DNA of 64,000 bases, from positions 10,912,001 through 10,976,000 of the forward strand of contig OZ020489.1 in NCBI GenBank assembly GCA_963971405.1. Reading direction: 5' to 3'. A program made the position numbers and the translations under genes. Position 1 is the stretch's first letter; each line of letters opens with the position of its first letter. The stretch comes from Psococerastis gibbosa. Its lineage: Eukaryota > Arthropoda > Insecta > Psocodea > Psocidae. This document shows positions 10,975-22,299 of this stretch, in pieces. The notes under the pieces were generated by a model. It was given only the letters and a program-made list of their open reading frames with translations. It searched no databases and was not told the DNA's origin.

Positions 10975-12130
10975 CTGTCACTCAACTTTCTATAGAATTT
11001 CTGGATTTAAATTTAAACTTGTTGGTAAACAAATGCCATATTGTTGTTCCTCGTGAAATTAACTTCAATTGTATATATTACAAGTGGCACTTTGTGAAGG
11101 AAATGACCATGGAATGGGGCCAAAGAGAAGATCGTGTTGCCGTCATAGCCCTTCACAAATGTGGGCACTCGCCGAGTACCATTTTCAAGTTGCTTCAAAA
11201 GCTTGGAATATCGCTATGATGTGTGTACCGCACCATCAAACGGTGGAGAGATGTCTGTAGTGTTGACGACCACAAAAGATCGGGCCGACCACGTTCAGTT
11301 TGCATTAAAAATTAAATTAAAATCATTAATCGACACCTTAAGCTTCATGCTTTTAAGAAAAAGAACAATCGACTGAAAAATTTAAGGCGCCTAAGAAGTC
11401 GTGTTCTACTCAAGCGGTACGCCAAAAATGGGCAAAGAAAAATCCTGTTTTCCGATGAAAAAATTTTTACCATAGAAGAAACTTTTAATATGCAAAACGG
11501 TAGGGTGTATACCAGAAGCTCTGACCATGCAAGTAAAATCGCTCTTAGGATTATTCGAGGCCATCATCCCTCCTCAGTGATGGTCTGGTTGGGAGCATTA
11601 TACCGGGGTATGACTGAAGTGCATTTTTGTGAAAAAGCTGTGAAGACTGATGCTCTGGTGTATCAAAATACGGTACTTTTGAATCAAACCCTATTCAAAA
11701 ACCAACGCTGGGTTTTACAGCAGGATTCTGCTCCAGCCCATAAAGCCAAGAGTACTCAGAAGTGGTTTCGTGAGAATAACATTGACTTTATTGCTGGTGA
11801 AGATTGGCCCTCCTCCAGGCCAGATCTCAATCCACTGGACTACTCTATCTGGCGCATTATTGAGGAGTAAGCCTGTGCGAAACCCCACAAAAATTTGGAC
11901 TCGCTGAAAAGGTCAATTTCGAAGGTAGTCGAAGAGATAGAGATGGATGCGGTGCGTACTGCTATCGATGAGGCCCCGTCGTTTTCGAGCCTGCATTCAG
12001 GCAAGAGGTGGGCATTTTGAATAATTTTCTTTTTCCTGTATTCCTTGACAACTGTTCTACATATCCATTAAATATTTTGTTTAAAAAAGCTATTATTCTA
12101 CTGACTTTTTCTTAGTTTTAAGTGTGACAG
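10975..12130 (+). mobile_element. Tc1/mariner-superfamily element, tentative limits
   Basis: The limits are set by CTGTCACTC after a TA at 10973-10974 and by GTGTGACAG ending at 12130, a weak 7-9 bp inverted match. The transposase relic lies between. The inverted repeats are too diverged for me to be sure of the ends. Confidence 0.4.
11103..12020 (+). pseudogene. Dead mariner-like transposase
   Basis: The reading frame from ATG 11103 runs to TGA 12018-12020 in one phase. It starts with a helix-turn-helix region (WGQREDRVAVIALHKCG...). Next come FSDEKIFTIE (first catalytic Asp), MVWLGA, QQDSAPAHKAK (second Asp) and RPDLNPLDYSIW (third acidic residue). Counting from the second Asp to the Asp of NPLD gives 37 residues between, a DD37D spacing seen in the maT group. 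Three in-frame stops (near 11217, 11312 and 11868) interrupt it. About 30-40 residues between the N-terminal domain and the first catalytic motif appear deleted. The family is certain; the clade is inferred from spacing alone. Confidence 0.9.
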
Positions 12131-13380
12131 AATTTATCATCCACCTAGGTACAATCCTACGCAATTCAACTGAAGACGCCAACCGTACTACCCTACGAGA
12201 AACAGTCATAAGCTCCCAATACCAGCTACCAGAAACAAGTATGGTGACCGTACCAACTTAGTGCTGTATCTAAATTATTTAACAGGATGCCTCATTACCT
12301 TAAAAATAAGCAGCGTATAAGTCAAGTTAAAAAAATTAGTTAAAAAATGGCTCCAAGTCGTATAGCAACTCATAGCTCTCTTTCTTTTCTTTTTTTAAAT
12401 AATACTTTTCCAATTTATTTACCTTATAATTATTTACATAATATCTATACCTTATAATTTTTATATAATATAATTATAATGATTGTTTAATTAATTTAAT
12501 TAATCAATATAGTTCTATTATAATTTACTTATTTACCTTATAATATACCTTACCTTACCTATGTACTATATATATTATAATCAAACCCGTAAAAAACGGG
12601 AAACAAAAATAGTTATGGCATGTATTTGTTTGGGCCCAGGGCGTCATTGGATGTTGCATCCGAAGGTACCTGCGCCAATATCCTCTTTGTAACATACTTT
12701 TTTCAATATATTTCCGTCACTTGGTGGAGTAACCAGTGAGGACAAAATAATAAATAATTAAGTTTTCAGAACGACCACGGCCAATCATCCCGGATTCCAC
12801 GGCTTTATCAGGTTCAAACCCCGCCACTTCTTCCCCAGTCGAACAATGTTATATCAGAAATGCAACGGTGGAAAGAAATAAGATTGTCTGTAATAATAAA
12901 AATACTTTTGTCATGTTAATGCAGTAAAAGAATATTATAAGAAACTACAACGCTGAGAGCTTGAGAAATGCATCGTAGAAATAAATAAGACAGCATAAAA
13001 ATCCAAAATTTATAGCGAGCAGGATAAAATTCCTTTAAAATGCTATTGCTGAGAAAATTGCTTTTTTAAAAGTTACGTGGACCGCGAATGAAAAATTGCA
13101 ACCCTTCCCAAATGTACTTCTAACACTGTTTCTAAGTTTTAAGGGTGTTTTGAGTGCTATCTTATGGTATTTGCCTTATTTGCACAGCACATGCGCGCAC
13201 CAGTTTTCGAAGTAGAACATGAAACTCAAATTATCCAAAATGGTGTTTTCAGACGACAAAAGATGAAGACAGTCAAATAGCTTACTTTGAACATGGTATT
13301 CTGTAAACGTTTGACTCACTTTTATGAACAGTACTGTGCTCCTTACTCATTTAATAAATAAAGAATTCATACAGAACCGA
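12131..13380. other. No gene recognised, very AT-rich
   Basis: 12340-12590 is almost pure A/T with palindromic TTAATTTAATTAA phrases. A fragment near 12770-12840 (ACCACGGCCAATCATCCCGG) resembles the hairpin family at 15.1 and 27.0 kb. No exon seen. Confidence 0.45.
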
Positions 13381-13384
13381 AAAT

Positions 13385-13476
13385 AAACACCTTGGAAAAA
13401 CTTCCAATATCCGAATATTTGATAATCCGAATAGGGTCCGGCTCCAACTAATTCGGCTGATTGGAGTTCTACTGTC
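13385..13476 (-). mobile_element. Possible pogo/Tigger-type transposon end
   Basis: Reverse complement: CAGTAGAACTCCAATCAGCC, then GAATTAGTTGGAGCCGGACC and CGGATTATCAAATATTCGG. Pogo/Tigger ends typically begin CAGTNGAACTCC with CGAATTATCCGAA-like subterminal repeats. Only one end is visible. Confidence 0.35.
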
Positions 13477-13479
13477 AGT

Positions 13480-13880
13480 ACGCCTAGCGTGTTCCTTCGG
13501 TTGAAGGTTAATCCCCGTGAAACACTATGTACATCGGAAGGTTTTAATGGCCCCTAGGCTACCTTTTTCCTTCCAACCAAAGTAACGATCCCCCAATATA
13601 AATAATGATTAATCACCCTGTTAGACTGGGCAAAAGTGCTGACTTAAACAGCAGGCCCTATTTCCAACTATTTCGAGAGGTGGCACTAGGTACTTAAAAC
13701 CTGGCAGGCCATCATCACTTCCTTACAGGCGAGGTTGGGGCCTGTAATCACAAGAAAAAAAAGAAAAAAAACCTATGTATATCGCACAGTATACAGTATC
13801 GAATCGTATAGTTACAGGCTATGGTCACAACTACAGCTTGATATGATGTTTTATAGACGTAGACTTCAATGTATCTGAGC
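13480..13880. other. No gene recognised
   Basis: No exon or strong repeat seen. Confidence 0.4.
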
Positions 13881-13889
13881 TTCTAAGTA

Positions 13890-14215
13890 ATGCCACATGA
13901 CCTCAGACGCGAAGACGCGAAAATCCCCGATCTATACCTCCTCCTGGTGAAGATGGAAGCGAGTAACGGCGACTGAACAGAAATGGGACCTAGTTTGAGC
14001 CGGGATAAGCGAAAAACACAGTATATCCTGCGCAGGGCACTCTTTTGACCTGGCGTTAGGAAACTGGCCCCGAAGGCGGAGAAACTCAATGAAGAGTCAA
14101 CGGCATAAGGATGCAGAAGGCCATTGCATTACAATTCCCTAATATAGTCATCATAACTAAAATTGCCACGATGATCGCCAATCTTCGATAGAAGAGACAT
14201 TTGAATAAGAAGATA
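13890..14215. repeat. Interspersed repeat R3 (LINE-tail-like), copy 1
   Basis: Shares GGATAAGCGAAAAACAC, CAGGGCACTCTTTT, AAGAGTCAACGGCATAAGGA and TTACAATTCCCTA, in the same order, with 15600-15930, and the last two blocks with 45745-46010. The 45-kb copy ends in GAAGAA repeats, as LINE 3' tails often do. The family is otherwise unrecognised. Confidence 0.6.
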
Positions 14216-14217
14216 CA

Positions 14218-14425
14218 CGTAGGCCTACTTGTGGAATGGCCCATTGAACCATGCCAGTTACCATGGCAACGACCCCCGGTTTTTATTGGTGCTGTTTCCA
14301 AATGAATTTCTAGTCATTGCCAAACTGATTCACCACTCAATGTCAACCCACACCGACTACAAGTGCCAATGGGAAAGCTCGGACATGCTTACCATTGACA
14401 TTGTAACAGTTGGTAGCTGAACAAC
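14218..14425 (+). repeat. Interspersed repeat R4, copy 1
   Basis: GGCCTACTTGTGGAATGGCCC, then a region around CATTGCCAAACTG and GACATGCTTACCATTGAC. The same series of phrases occurs at 23225-23420 and, inverted, at 35925-36105, with fragments at 18284, 24760 and 33230. No coding potential recognised. Confidence 0.55.
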
Positions 14426-14454
14426 CAAGTAAGGGAACTTAAAACCTATTGGCC

Positions 14455-14592
14455 AAAATTGCCTCTACACGCCATGCGATCGGAGACGCATCGTACCTAA
14501 ACCCGTGTACTAACCTATAGAGGTGACTGAACAGGCCAATCGGATACATTCAATAAATTGTTTGTATGCAATTTAATTATCTTTAAAAAAAA
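14455..14592 (+). mobile_element. SINE family 2, partial
   Basis: CTCTACACGCCATGCGATCGG, GATACATTCAATAAATTGTT and a terminal A run match the family seen best at 56680-56853. The tRNA-like head is missing. Confidence 0.65.
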
Positions 14593-15050
14593 AGACAACT
14601 TATATTAAAATATAAAATAAGTTCGAAAAAGTATAAAAACCTACCTTCATTGTATAGTATCTCCATTTCTAGACTTCAACATCTGAAAAATATATAGCCA
14701 GTATCAGAAAAGTGTCAGAAATGAAACAGACACATGCTATTGATAGTGAAATACAATACAAGAGGGTAAAATTTAGTTATTAATAACAAGTTAACAACCC
14801 AATAAACACTTCAAAAATGATAAATTTGAAACTGAATACGCATTTACGCCTCTCAGCTAAAAGTCTCATTGACCGAAAAGCAGCGCGGGCGTCAAACTCC
14901 CACTTCATCCAAATTTTCATGATTGTCATTTGTCACCAAAACAACCGGTTTATAAAATGAAATAGATGGCATCTAAGCTAAGAAACGCCGATAACGGTGA
15001 AACGTAAGGGAAAATATCAAAGGAAATGGCTAAAGGTAAGCAATGGAAAT
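14593..15050. other. No gene recognised
   Basis: AT-rich, no structured repeat or exon seen. Confidence 0.4.
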
Positions 15051-15055
15051 ATGAC

Positions 15056-15435
15056 TTAATGTTACAACAAAGGCTTTCACGGCCGAGGTCGATTGAAGAA
15101 CCAGTAGAATCCGGGCTGATGGGCCGTGATCGAAATGAAAGCCAACTTCCAAACGTGGAACTGCGTAGACTTCTAAGATTGTATCTTGGAGGGTCAGCAG
15201 CAACTGTGCGGGAAGGGGGATGTGCTCTGATTTTTATACTAAGTTGCGGGGTGGTGGGGGGTGGAGGCGGAGTCTTCTTCATACCTGATTGGCTCCCTAC
15301 TACCTCAACCTCATTTCCGGATGATGACATCATGTCATGAAGATGCCGACCGCAGATGTTGACAAAATGTTTCGCTTTAATTTCGACCACGGCCTATCAG
15401 CCCGGATTGTACTGGTTCTTCAATCGAAATATGAC
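15056..15435. mobile_element. Inverted-repeat element
   Basis: The left arm contains CGATTGAAGAACCAGTAGAA and GGGCTGATGGGCCGTGATCG. The right arm contains the inverse (CGACCACGGCCTATCAGCCC, GTACTGGTTCTTCAATCG). The same arms form a tight hairpin at 27001-27100. No ORF with family motifs. Confidence 0.65.
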
Positions 15436-15599
15436 TTAGTTTTTGTTGTCCAACGTAAAAGAACAGGTACGAGTAGCCCGTACCCGTACTATACTTTCCT
15501 ATTTTATAAATTAGTTAAGGCACCGAGATAATATTATGAGTAATTCCATGGTAAATAATTGTCCTAGGGTTCAATTTCGGTTGCCTAGAATTTCTCTAT

Positions 15600-15930
15600 C
15601 CCAAAGCACTGAATGGTCTAGAACGGGAAGACCCGTATAATAAAACACAGTAATAGTAGTTATAATGGCGGGGTATGGAATGATGCCCCCTTGGGTACGG
15701 GCCTGCTCTATTAAACACCTTTTTAAGCGAAAAACACGGTCTTTTCTGTGCAGGGCACTCTTTTTTGGTAAACTGAAGGCGGAGGAACTCAAATTTCAAT
15801 GAAGAGTCAACGGCATAAGGATAAAGAAGACAACGGGAACCCACGTCATTACAATTCCCTAGTATTATCATCATGACACCAATATTCCATAGCCACGATG
15901 ATCACCAATTTTCCATAGAAGAGGCATTTA
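15600..15930. repeat. Interspersed repeat R3, copy 2
   Basis: GCGAAAAACACGGTC, GCAGGGCACTCTTTT, GTCAACGGCATAAGGA, TTACAATTCCCTAGT and CATGACAC follow in the same order as at 13890 and 45745. It ends beside the palindromic MITE at 15966. Confidence 0.6.
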
Positions 15931-15965
15931 AAGTAGAAGAAGAAACGCCATGGCAATGGAGCAGA

Positions 15966-16344
15966 ACCCAGGGGAATTTCACCGACCTGCAAGTGCAAAA
16001 TACAAACACGGTGACGTGGTAGCAGACATTCAAGACTTAGGCGGGGTTTCCACCGACCTCTCATTGCAGAATGCAAATGACATTGACGGAAATTTTTGTT
16101 TTACTCCATGCCATTGTTAAAATTGATCAACGATCATAGAGTAAAATCACAAAAAATGGCGTCATGGGATATGTTAAGTACAAACATTTTAATAGATTAC
16201 TATAAAAAGATAAATTTAAATTTCCGTCAATGTCATTTGCATTCTGCAATGAGAGGTCGGTGGAAATCCCGCCTAAGTCTTGAATGTCGGCTACCACGTC
16301 ACCGTATTTGTATTTTGCACTTGTAGGTCGGTGGAATCCCCGCC
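15966..16344. mobile_element. Palindromic MITE, family A, copy 1
   Basis: The arms match over roughly 140 bases. Outer part: ACCGACCTGCAAGTGCAAAA and its inverse. Middle: GTGACGTGGTAGCAGACATT. Inner: TTAGGCGGGGTTTCCACC. The right end is CCCCGCC followed by TAA; the left end has decayed to AGGGGAATTTCACC. Confidence 0.8.
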
Positions 16345-17100
16345 TAAGTAAATAACTTAGGACTTTAATTTCGGCATAAGCCATCAGGCTCTCTCTTACA
16401 TTCAACAAGGGGGCCAGCAACAAATACATGTTTCTTGCTTCAGCTTCCCTTTTATCAGCTATACTGCTACGTAATATACCACAAGCTCAGGACATCACAA
16501 AACCATGCTAGCATCCATTTCCGGGAATTCTGAGGCCCATTAGGGAAAGACGAGTCACGCCAAAAAAAATCCCTTAATCTAGATTTATTATACAAGCTGT
16601 AAGCCATCCATAGTTTCGCCCATTTCATTTCATCTATTGCTTCTCCCCTCGGACTGAGATTCCTAACAGCTCCATCATTGCGTACATTTTGTTGAGTTCA
16701 GAGCACTGGCAGAGGATCCTCTCTTTTGAGGACTTCTCTGTTTGGGATGATGTGTTTTTCGTTTGTTTTTGGCGCGAGACTCTTTCGAGTATTTGCGCAG
16801 GTCGGTGTGTGTGTGTACGGAGTTGTTAACTTTGGTTATTATTGGTAGTTTTCGTTTGGAACGGTTCTCTTGCATTTGTATATAGGTGTGGTCATTTGAA
16901 GCGTGGAAATAAAAACTGGGTTAGCCGCCAAAAATTCAAAATTAATTATATCATTTAAATACAATCCAAAAGTGACATGACCCAATGTCTTGAAAACCGC
17001 GCCAAACGACAGTGGCAAAATTGTAGTTGCAGTTGGTTCCTATAGATGGCAGGTGTGTCATGTCCACCATGTTTTATAAAACGTGCCAAGTGGAATGGTG
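16345..17100. other. No gene recognised
   Basis: A GTGTGTGTGT stretch lies near 16805. No exon or structured repeat supported. Confidence 0.4.
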
Positions 17101-17103
17101 TTA

Positions 17104-17494
17104 AGGGCAAACCGGAGTCGCCGATATTCCATTTCTGTGCAAACTTTAATTTCTCATGAAATATGGAACGCAGAACAATGAAAAAATGCTGAATGGAAAG
17201 AAGAATTTTTTTTCCAAATTTTGATATATAGTATGTTGCATTCATCAATACCCATCGGCTATAGTTAGTGAACTTGATAGGCAAAAAATAACGGTCACTC
17301 AGGAGTTCAAGCTGAAAGAGTTCATCAACTGTGGCGAATTGGGGTTAGTTAAGGCGACATACTATACATCAAAATTAGGAGAAAAAATTCTTCTTGCCAT
17401 TCAACATGTTTTCATTGTCCTGCGTTCCATATTTCTTGAGAAATTGAAGATTGAACAGAAAATGGAATATCGGCGACTCCGGTTTGCCTTTCAG
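17104..17494. mobile_element. Inverted-repeat MITE, 390 bp
   Basis: The left arm (AGGGCAAACCGGAGTCGCCG...) and right arm (inverse ending CGGTTTGCCTTTCA) match over about 135 bases with scattered substitutions. A TTA precedes the left arm. The right arm abuts the next hairpin element directly. Confidence 0.75.
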
Positions 17495-17924
17495 GCGACC
17501 ATTCCATCGGCGAATTAAACTTGAAAAATGGACTTTGTCATTGACGTTTGTTTTGTTTTAAGGAGACTTCCCCCCCCCCCCCCCCGGTGACCTCTTCAGT
17601 CGCCTCACTAAGTTACCTAATAGGTACTTGTGTCGAGTTACGACACGTCTCCGAACGTATGGCGTGTAGAGACTCGAACAAGTACAAGCACGCTACCACC
17701 TGGCCATCGAAGTCGATATTATATATATATTATGTAGATACTTAACTTATCTATTATAAATTAAGTTATGATATGGTAGCAGACATCATTAATAAGTCTC
17801 TACCATATTATAACTTAATTTATAATAGATAAGTTAAGTACCTACATAATAGTCTCCTTAAAACAAAACAAACGTCAATGACAAAGTCAATTTTTCATGT
17901 AAATTCGCCGGTGAAATGGCCACC
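17494..17924. mobile_element. Hairpin element interrupted by a SINE
   Basis: The right arm reads, inverted, GGTGGCCATTTCACCGGCGAATTTACAT..., ACTTTGTCATTGACGTTTG, AAGGAGACTATTATGTAGG. The left arm has the same order but is split after GGAGACT at 17568 and resumes at ATTATGTAGA near 17729. The centre (17740-17850) is a tight hairpin with GATATGGTAGCAGACATCA. The intervening block is SINE family 2. Confidence 0.8.
17569..17728 (-). mobile_element. SINE family 2 inserted in a hairpin arm
   Basis: GACCTCTTCAGTCGCCTCAC, GTCGAGTTACGACACGTCTC, GTAGAGACTCG and CAAGTACAAGCACGCTACCA are the reverse of the family body and head. A C run (about 16) and an (AT)n run sit at its edges. Confidence 0.75.
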
Positions 17925-18026
17925 TTACATCAATAATAGGTCACTACGTATGGATTTAGCACGTTAATTCGGTTTCACACGGTGGCGCTTAGCACGGTTC
18001 TTTCTTTTCCTATTTATTGTTTTTAT

Positions 18027-18165
18027 GGCGCATATTCCACCGACGTCAATAGTTCACTATTGACGTGTTAGACGTGGTAGCAGATCATTTTTACACTGTC
18101 TTTAATGTCTGCTAGCACGTCAAACACGTCAATAGTTCACTATTGACGTCGGTGGAATAAGCGCC
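18027..18165. mobile_element. Hairpin MITE (GTAGCAGA core), 139 bp
   Basis: Nearly the whole element folds on itself: GGCGCATATTCCACCGACGT and ACGTCGGTGGAATAAGCGCC at the ends, a CAATAGTTCACTATTG mini-palindrome in each arm, and GACGTGGTAGCAGA facing TCTGCTAGCACGTC around the loop. Confidence 0.85.
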
Positions 18166-19100
18166 TATGTCCACGCTTCATTATATCATTCATGCCTTAG
18201 GCATTCCACTGAAACCTGGTAGCAAGCTAATTACCATGGTGTGGTCCGCTAGATACCCACTTTATATACAGTATATTAAGGGCTATTTATGGACACAGGC
18301 CCACTTACCCTTCTTCTTCTAAAAATGACTCTTCTACCGAGTCGCGAGTCACGAACCACAGCGTCCCGATTGATTGCCCTCCAGCAATTTCCCGTGTATT
18401 TCGCACTATTTTATTTAAAACAAATGAATCCATGCGTAGTAATAGCCGATAGGTTAAATGCGTTTATCCTGGTCACTTGACACCTTCGGGACTATTCAGA
18501 ATCATTTAATCCTTAAATTAATCTATCAGCGGCATGATAGGGCCAGTGGCAGATCCAGAAATTTCTCAAGACGGCGAACCTTGCTTTTATGTTTTCACTA
18601 ATAATAGTGGCATAAGATATTCGTACTTTAGTAGACGACCTTCAATTGGCGCTTTTTTTTAATACATGGATTATCTATAGTAACTATAACTGTTATGAAT
18701 TTTTGTTTTAAAAACTCCCTTTTCCTTATTTTACTATAATGTACCCCCCCCCCCCACCCTAAGGGGGTACGCTATTGGGTAGAACTGCAGCAGGTCTAAA
18801 CCGGTACCCTTATCTGCGAGGTTGGCTCACCACATTTGGCAGACGGGTACATTGGATGAATCTTGGAGCAGCTAAATAATGCAGGTTAATGATCAAAGGA
18901 AGCGGTAATAAATCCTTGGCGGCATCCGGTCACGTATATCCGATGATCCGGATTTGGGATTTCATTGTGACATCAAACATCACACAACGGCACCATTCAT
19001 TACTGTATATTATCATTTATAACATCTCTGTACCGACTGGCCATGCACAGTCCAGCGAGAGATCCGACGGAAAAGCATCACTCACATCAACCAGGCTCAT
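18166..19100. other. No gene recognised
   Basis: Holds a short R4 fragment (ATGGACACAGGCCCACTTA at 18290) and a C run at 18743-18757. No exon seen. Confidence 0.4.
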
Positions 19101-19104
19101 CCGA

Positions 19105-20335
19105 CTAAGACAGAGCCGAAATTTTTTACAAAATGTCTGTCTGTCTGTTCGTCAATTTGTAGGTGAAATGAAGAATTGAAATTTGGCAAGTAGGTTTACA
19201 AAAACCATACCCCGGGAATATTTATTTCATTATTTCATCAAAAAAAAAGAAAAAACAAACCTGCTAAAAAAATTGTTATATATTAGTAGGGGAGCCCAAG
19301 CGAGGATTTCGGGATATACTCGAGCGCGTCAGATTAAGGTATGGTAAGGTCATTACATGCTAAGTAGTGTATATTTCACTAATCTGACCATTTAAATAAA
19401 TAAATAAATAAGGACTTTAAAGATGTGCAGCTGGGTGATGCCTATATTTCTCACTGCGTCCCCATTTTGAGTTCTGTTGCCATGACGCCATGACATTATT
19501 TACAGCGTATTTCCAACATTTTGGTTATTCTTGTGATTTTTAATTTATTTTTAATAAAAGTTATGAGAATTAAAGTTTATAAATATTTACTATTTAATAT
19601 TATTAATAATAATTTATTAATATGAATATAATATAATATTATATTTAATAATTCCTTAACTTTTCAACTAATTAAGTTTAATGATTTTAAAAAATCGGAG
19701 AAATTTTTTTTCTTTTAATTGTCAGATGAGGGAGATCCCTCCAGATAATCGTCAGATTATTATACAGCAGGTCTAGAATATATAGATGAACCATATATAT
19801 CAATATCTGACGCGCTTGAGTCCACGCAACAGTTTTTTTTTTTAACATTTTTGAAAATCTATAGCCGCTTACTCCACCGCTGAAGAGGTATTGTATCCAA
19901 TATATAACTTTTTTGTCTTTTTATCATCTAAGCTTTGCAACCCAGTAGGTCGCTATGACGCTCGAGTAAATCCCTATTTAGCATCGCGGGCTCCCCTACT
20001 ATAAATCGTTGGAGCTGTTTTTGGGAAATAATTTTTTTTTTTTAGCTATCTTTAGTAGTTTTTGGAGAGTACCCCCCCCCCCCACATTGAGTTATCCCAA
20101 AATAAATAGAATGGTCTCGAGGTAAGATCTTTGTAAGCCTACATGCCACATTTGATCCACCGAGTAGTTTGCCCACAAATCGGCGAACAGACAGACAGAC
20201 CCAAATTTTGTAAAAACCACTTTTTTCGTTACTGGGACCTCAAAACGTGTAAATCCACTGATATCCCGAAATCGAAAATTTTGACCATCACAAAGCTTTC
20301 CTTCTACTACGGCATAAATAGGAAAGCCACTTCAA
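19105..20335. mobile_element. Decayed foldback element split by another transposon
   Basis: The left part (ATGTCTGTCTGTCTGTTCGT at 19131, CATACCCCGGGA) and the right part (inverse orientation, CCACTTTTTTCGTTACTGGG to GGAAAGC near 20330) match the arms of the 3146-5040 element. The element at 19285-20000 lies between them. Confidence 0.65.
19285..20000. mobile_element. Nested non-autonomous transposon, 716 bp
   Basis: The ends AGTAGGGGAGCCC and GGGCTCCCCTACT are perfect inverted repeats of 13 bases. Weaker matching reaches GGATATACTCGAGCG. Inner inverted phrases GCGCGTCAGAT and ATCTGACGCGC lie at 19326 and 19807. No transposase frame. Bases 19393-19420 hold a short fragment of SINE family 1 tail. 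Confidence 0.75.
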
Positions 20336-20761
20336 TTTTTAAATAGTGTAATGCTATTATCTAGTACAGTATAAACATCAATTTATAAATAGAGCAAGTA
20401 TAAATTGGTAGCTTATAATAAACACCATGAACCGGTGTCGGTGTCGGTGTGCGGTCAATGGGCAAAAATTTACCTTAGGCTAAGATCCAAGGAAAAACGA
20501 ATGATTAGCCAATTTCATTTTCAAATTGCTCTGGCAGTAATTTAACATTTTGCTCAATTAAGTGTGCCAAAACGTAGTTAAATTTATAACGCCACGGGTC
20601 GCTCCCGGGTCATAATTCAAGCAATATATATCAGGTTAGGACTGGTCAAAACTGTACAATTTTATTCTTTCAGTTTAATTCTTTTTTTTTCAACGTCTGC
20701 TTTAAGCAACCCTTAAATTTTGGAATGAAATCAAAGCACATGATGACATTTAACTATTAGT

Positions 20762-20971
20762 CAGGACATGTAGAGTGGTGGTACAGACTCTGACTTTCAC
20801 CCGAAAGGTTGTTGGTTCGAGTCCTGCACTTCCTACATTTTCTGGCCATACTTCGGAGAGCATGTAAAGCAGGCGGTCCCGGACCTTTCTAGTTGAGTGT
20901 AAGAGAGGGCTTTATAGCCCTAACTCCGCTAGGTTGGCTTAGTAATAGAACATAAAAAGTCTTTATTTATT
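20762..20971 (+). mobile_element. SINE family 1, complete, with target duplication
   Basis: A tRNA-like head starts at CAGGACATGTAGAGTGGTGG, with a B box GGTTCGAGTCC at 20814-20824. The tail is CTTTATTTATT. TATTAGT flanks the copy at 20755-20761 and 20972-20978. This is the cleanest copy in the window for defining the family. Confidence 0.88.
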
Positions 20972-21020
20972 TATTAGTACAGTAAATTAATAGTAAATAC
21001 TGTATATATATAAATATCGA

Positions 21021-21121
21021 CTTTTTTTGTTCTATTACTAAGCCAACCTAGCGGAGTTAGAAAGTACTTACTTTCACTCAACTAGGAAGACCCGGAACTG
21101 CCTGCTTTACATGCCCTCCCT
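21021..21121 (-). mobile_element. SINE family 1, truncated copy
   Basis: CTATTACTAAGCCAACCTAG, CTCAACTAGGAAGACCCGG and CTGCCTGCTTTACATGCCCT match the family; the head is gone. It lies 43 bases from the complete copy, in opposite orientation. Confidence 0.75.
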
Positions 21122-22235
21122 GAAACGGCGAGATCACATGTCCTCATTCTACTGCAGGGCTCAGTGGTTAAATTAGGTGAAAGAACTTTCCACTCACTTT
21201 TACTATTATATAAGGTTCTGAATGTATGCAACTCCTTCATATCTCAATGACCGCCTAAAGCCATCGAATTCGCATAGAAATTGACTTAACACATAACACA
21301 GCTTTATTTGGTAGTTCTTTCTTTGTAAATGTCTGCCGACAGTGGAACCCCTTGGATAAGGAAATCATATCGCAGCCAAAGATTAGTAGGTTTAAATTAA
21401 AATTAAAATAAAAAACTGCAGTGATCCACATGTCTTGGCACCAAATATGATGCGTTGAGTCTAACTAGGGTCTTGCATATGTTAAGATTAGTAGCTCGGG
21501 GGCGTAATTATCTTCGCGATGTATGCCCTGGCTTTTTTTTTTATCGCTGATTTAGTACTTTCTAAATAGTGATACGCAAAATGTTCAACCTTTTGGAATA
21601 ATTTTTAAATAGCTTTCACGTACCCTAAGCAACCGCCAAAGTGCTCAACCAGCTTTCAAGTGCCTAGAACTCTAGAACCAAAACTGCTACGTCAATTAGC
21701 GGGACAGGAGAAAATAATTATTTGAATTAATTGCCTAAAACAAGAAGATGAACCTACAACCCAGTTTTGTTGAGTAGACAGGCTATATAGGCACACAACC
21801 AAACTTGGCAACGCATTATTCATCCGCAATGAACGTCTCATAGGCTCCTCTAGATGACTTTGCTAAATTCACCCCAAACCTCATCTACCATATTGCTCAT
21901 GGTTAGGCTCCATCAGACTCGTATCTGTACTTGGTTAAGTCATGATTTCGCCTGTTTCATTGCGTTAAAAAGGATAAACTGCAGAATGGGAGGGGACGGG
22001 GGAGACAACAAGCTGTACATTTGTATACACCTTCATTTTGGTGTTCTAATAGCCACCTTAAAAGTCACATGAAGTTATTCAAGGTCAAAAGTCACGAAAA
22101 ATCAGTTTTTCATTGTCCCGCCGTAAATCCCTTTTTTTTAAGAAAGTGAATTAATAATTTGTAGACCATAAAATTAACAACAAAAAATGTCCAATTTCTT
22201 ATTCTTCTAAAAGTCACAATTTCGGAGATATCGTG
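21122..22235. other. No gene recognised
   Basis: A repeated phrase GTACTTGGTTAAGTCATG near 21932 also occurs near 24510 and 35405. No exon seen. Confidence 0.4.
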
Positions 22236-22299
22236 ATTCTTGAAGTTGAAGGATGTGACCCTTACCCCCACTTACTTACACGGCGGTCTCTATTCTAGC

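Noticed and set aside
15026-15390. Overlapping 104- and 146-codon frames on opposite strands
   Set aside because: They run through an inverted-repeat element and its GC-rich interior; no motif and no splice context.
16955-17284. 109-codon minus-strand frame
   Set aside because: It spans one arm of a hairpin MITE and lacks any motif.
20814-20824. Functional tRNA gene
   Set aside because: A and B boxes are present but no cloverleaf closes, and the sequence recurs as a SINE with target duplications and a TTTATTT tail.
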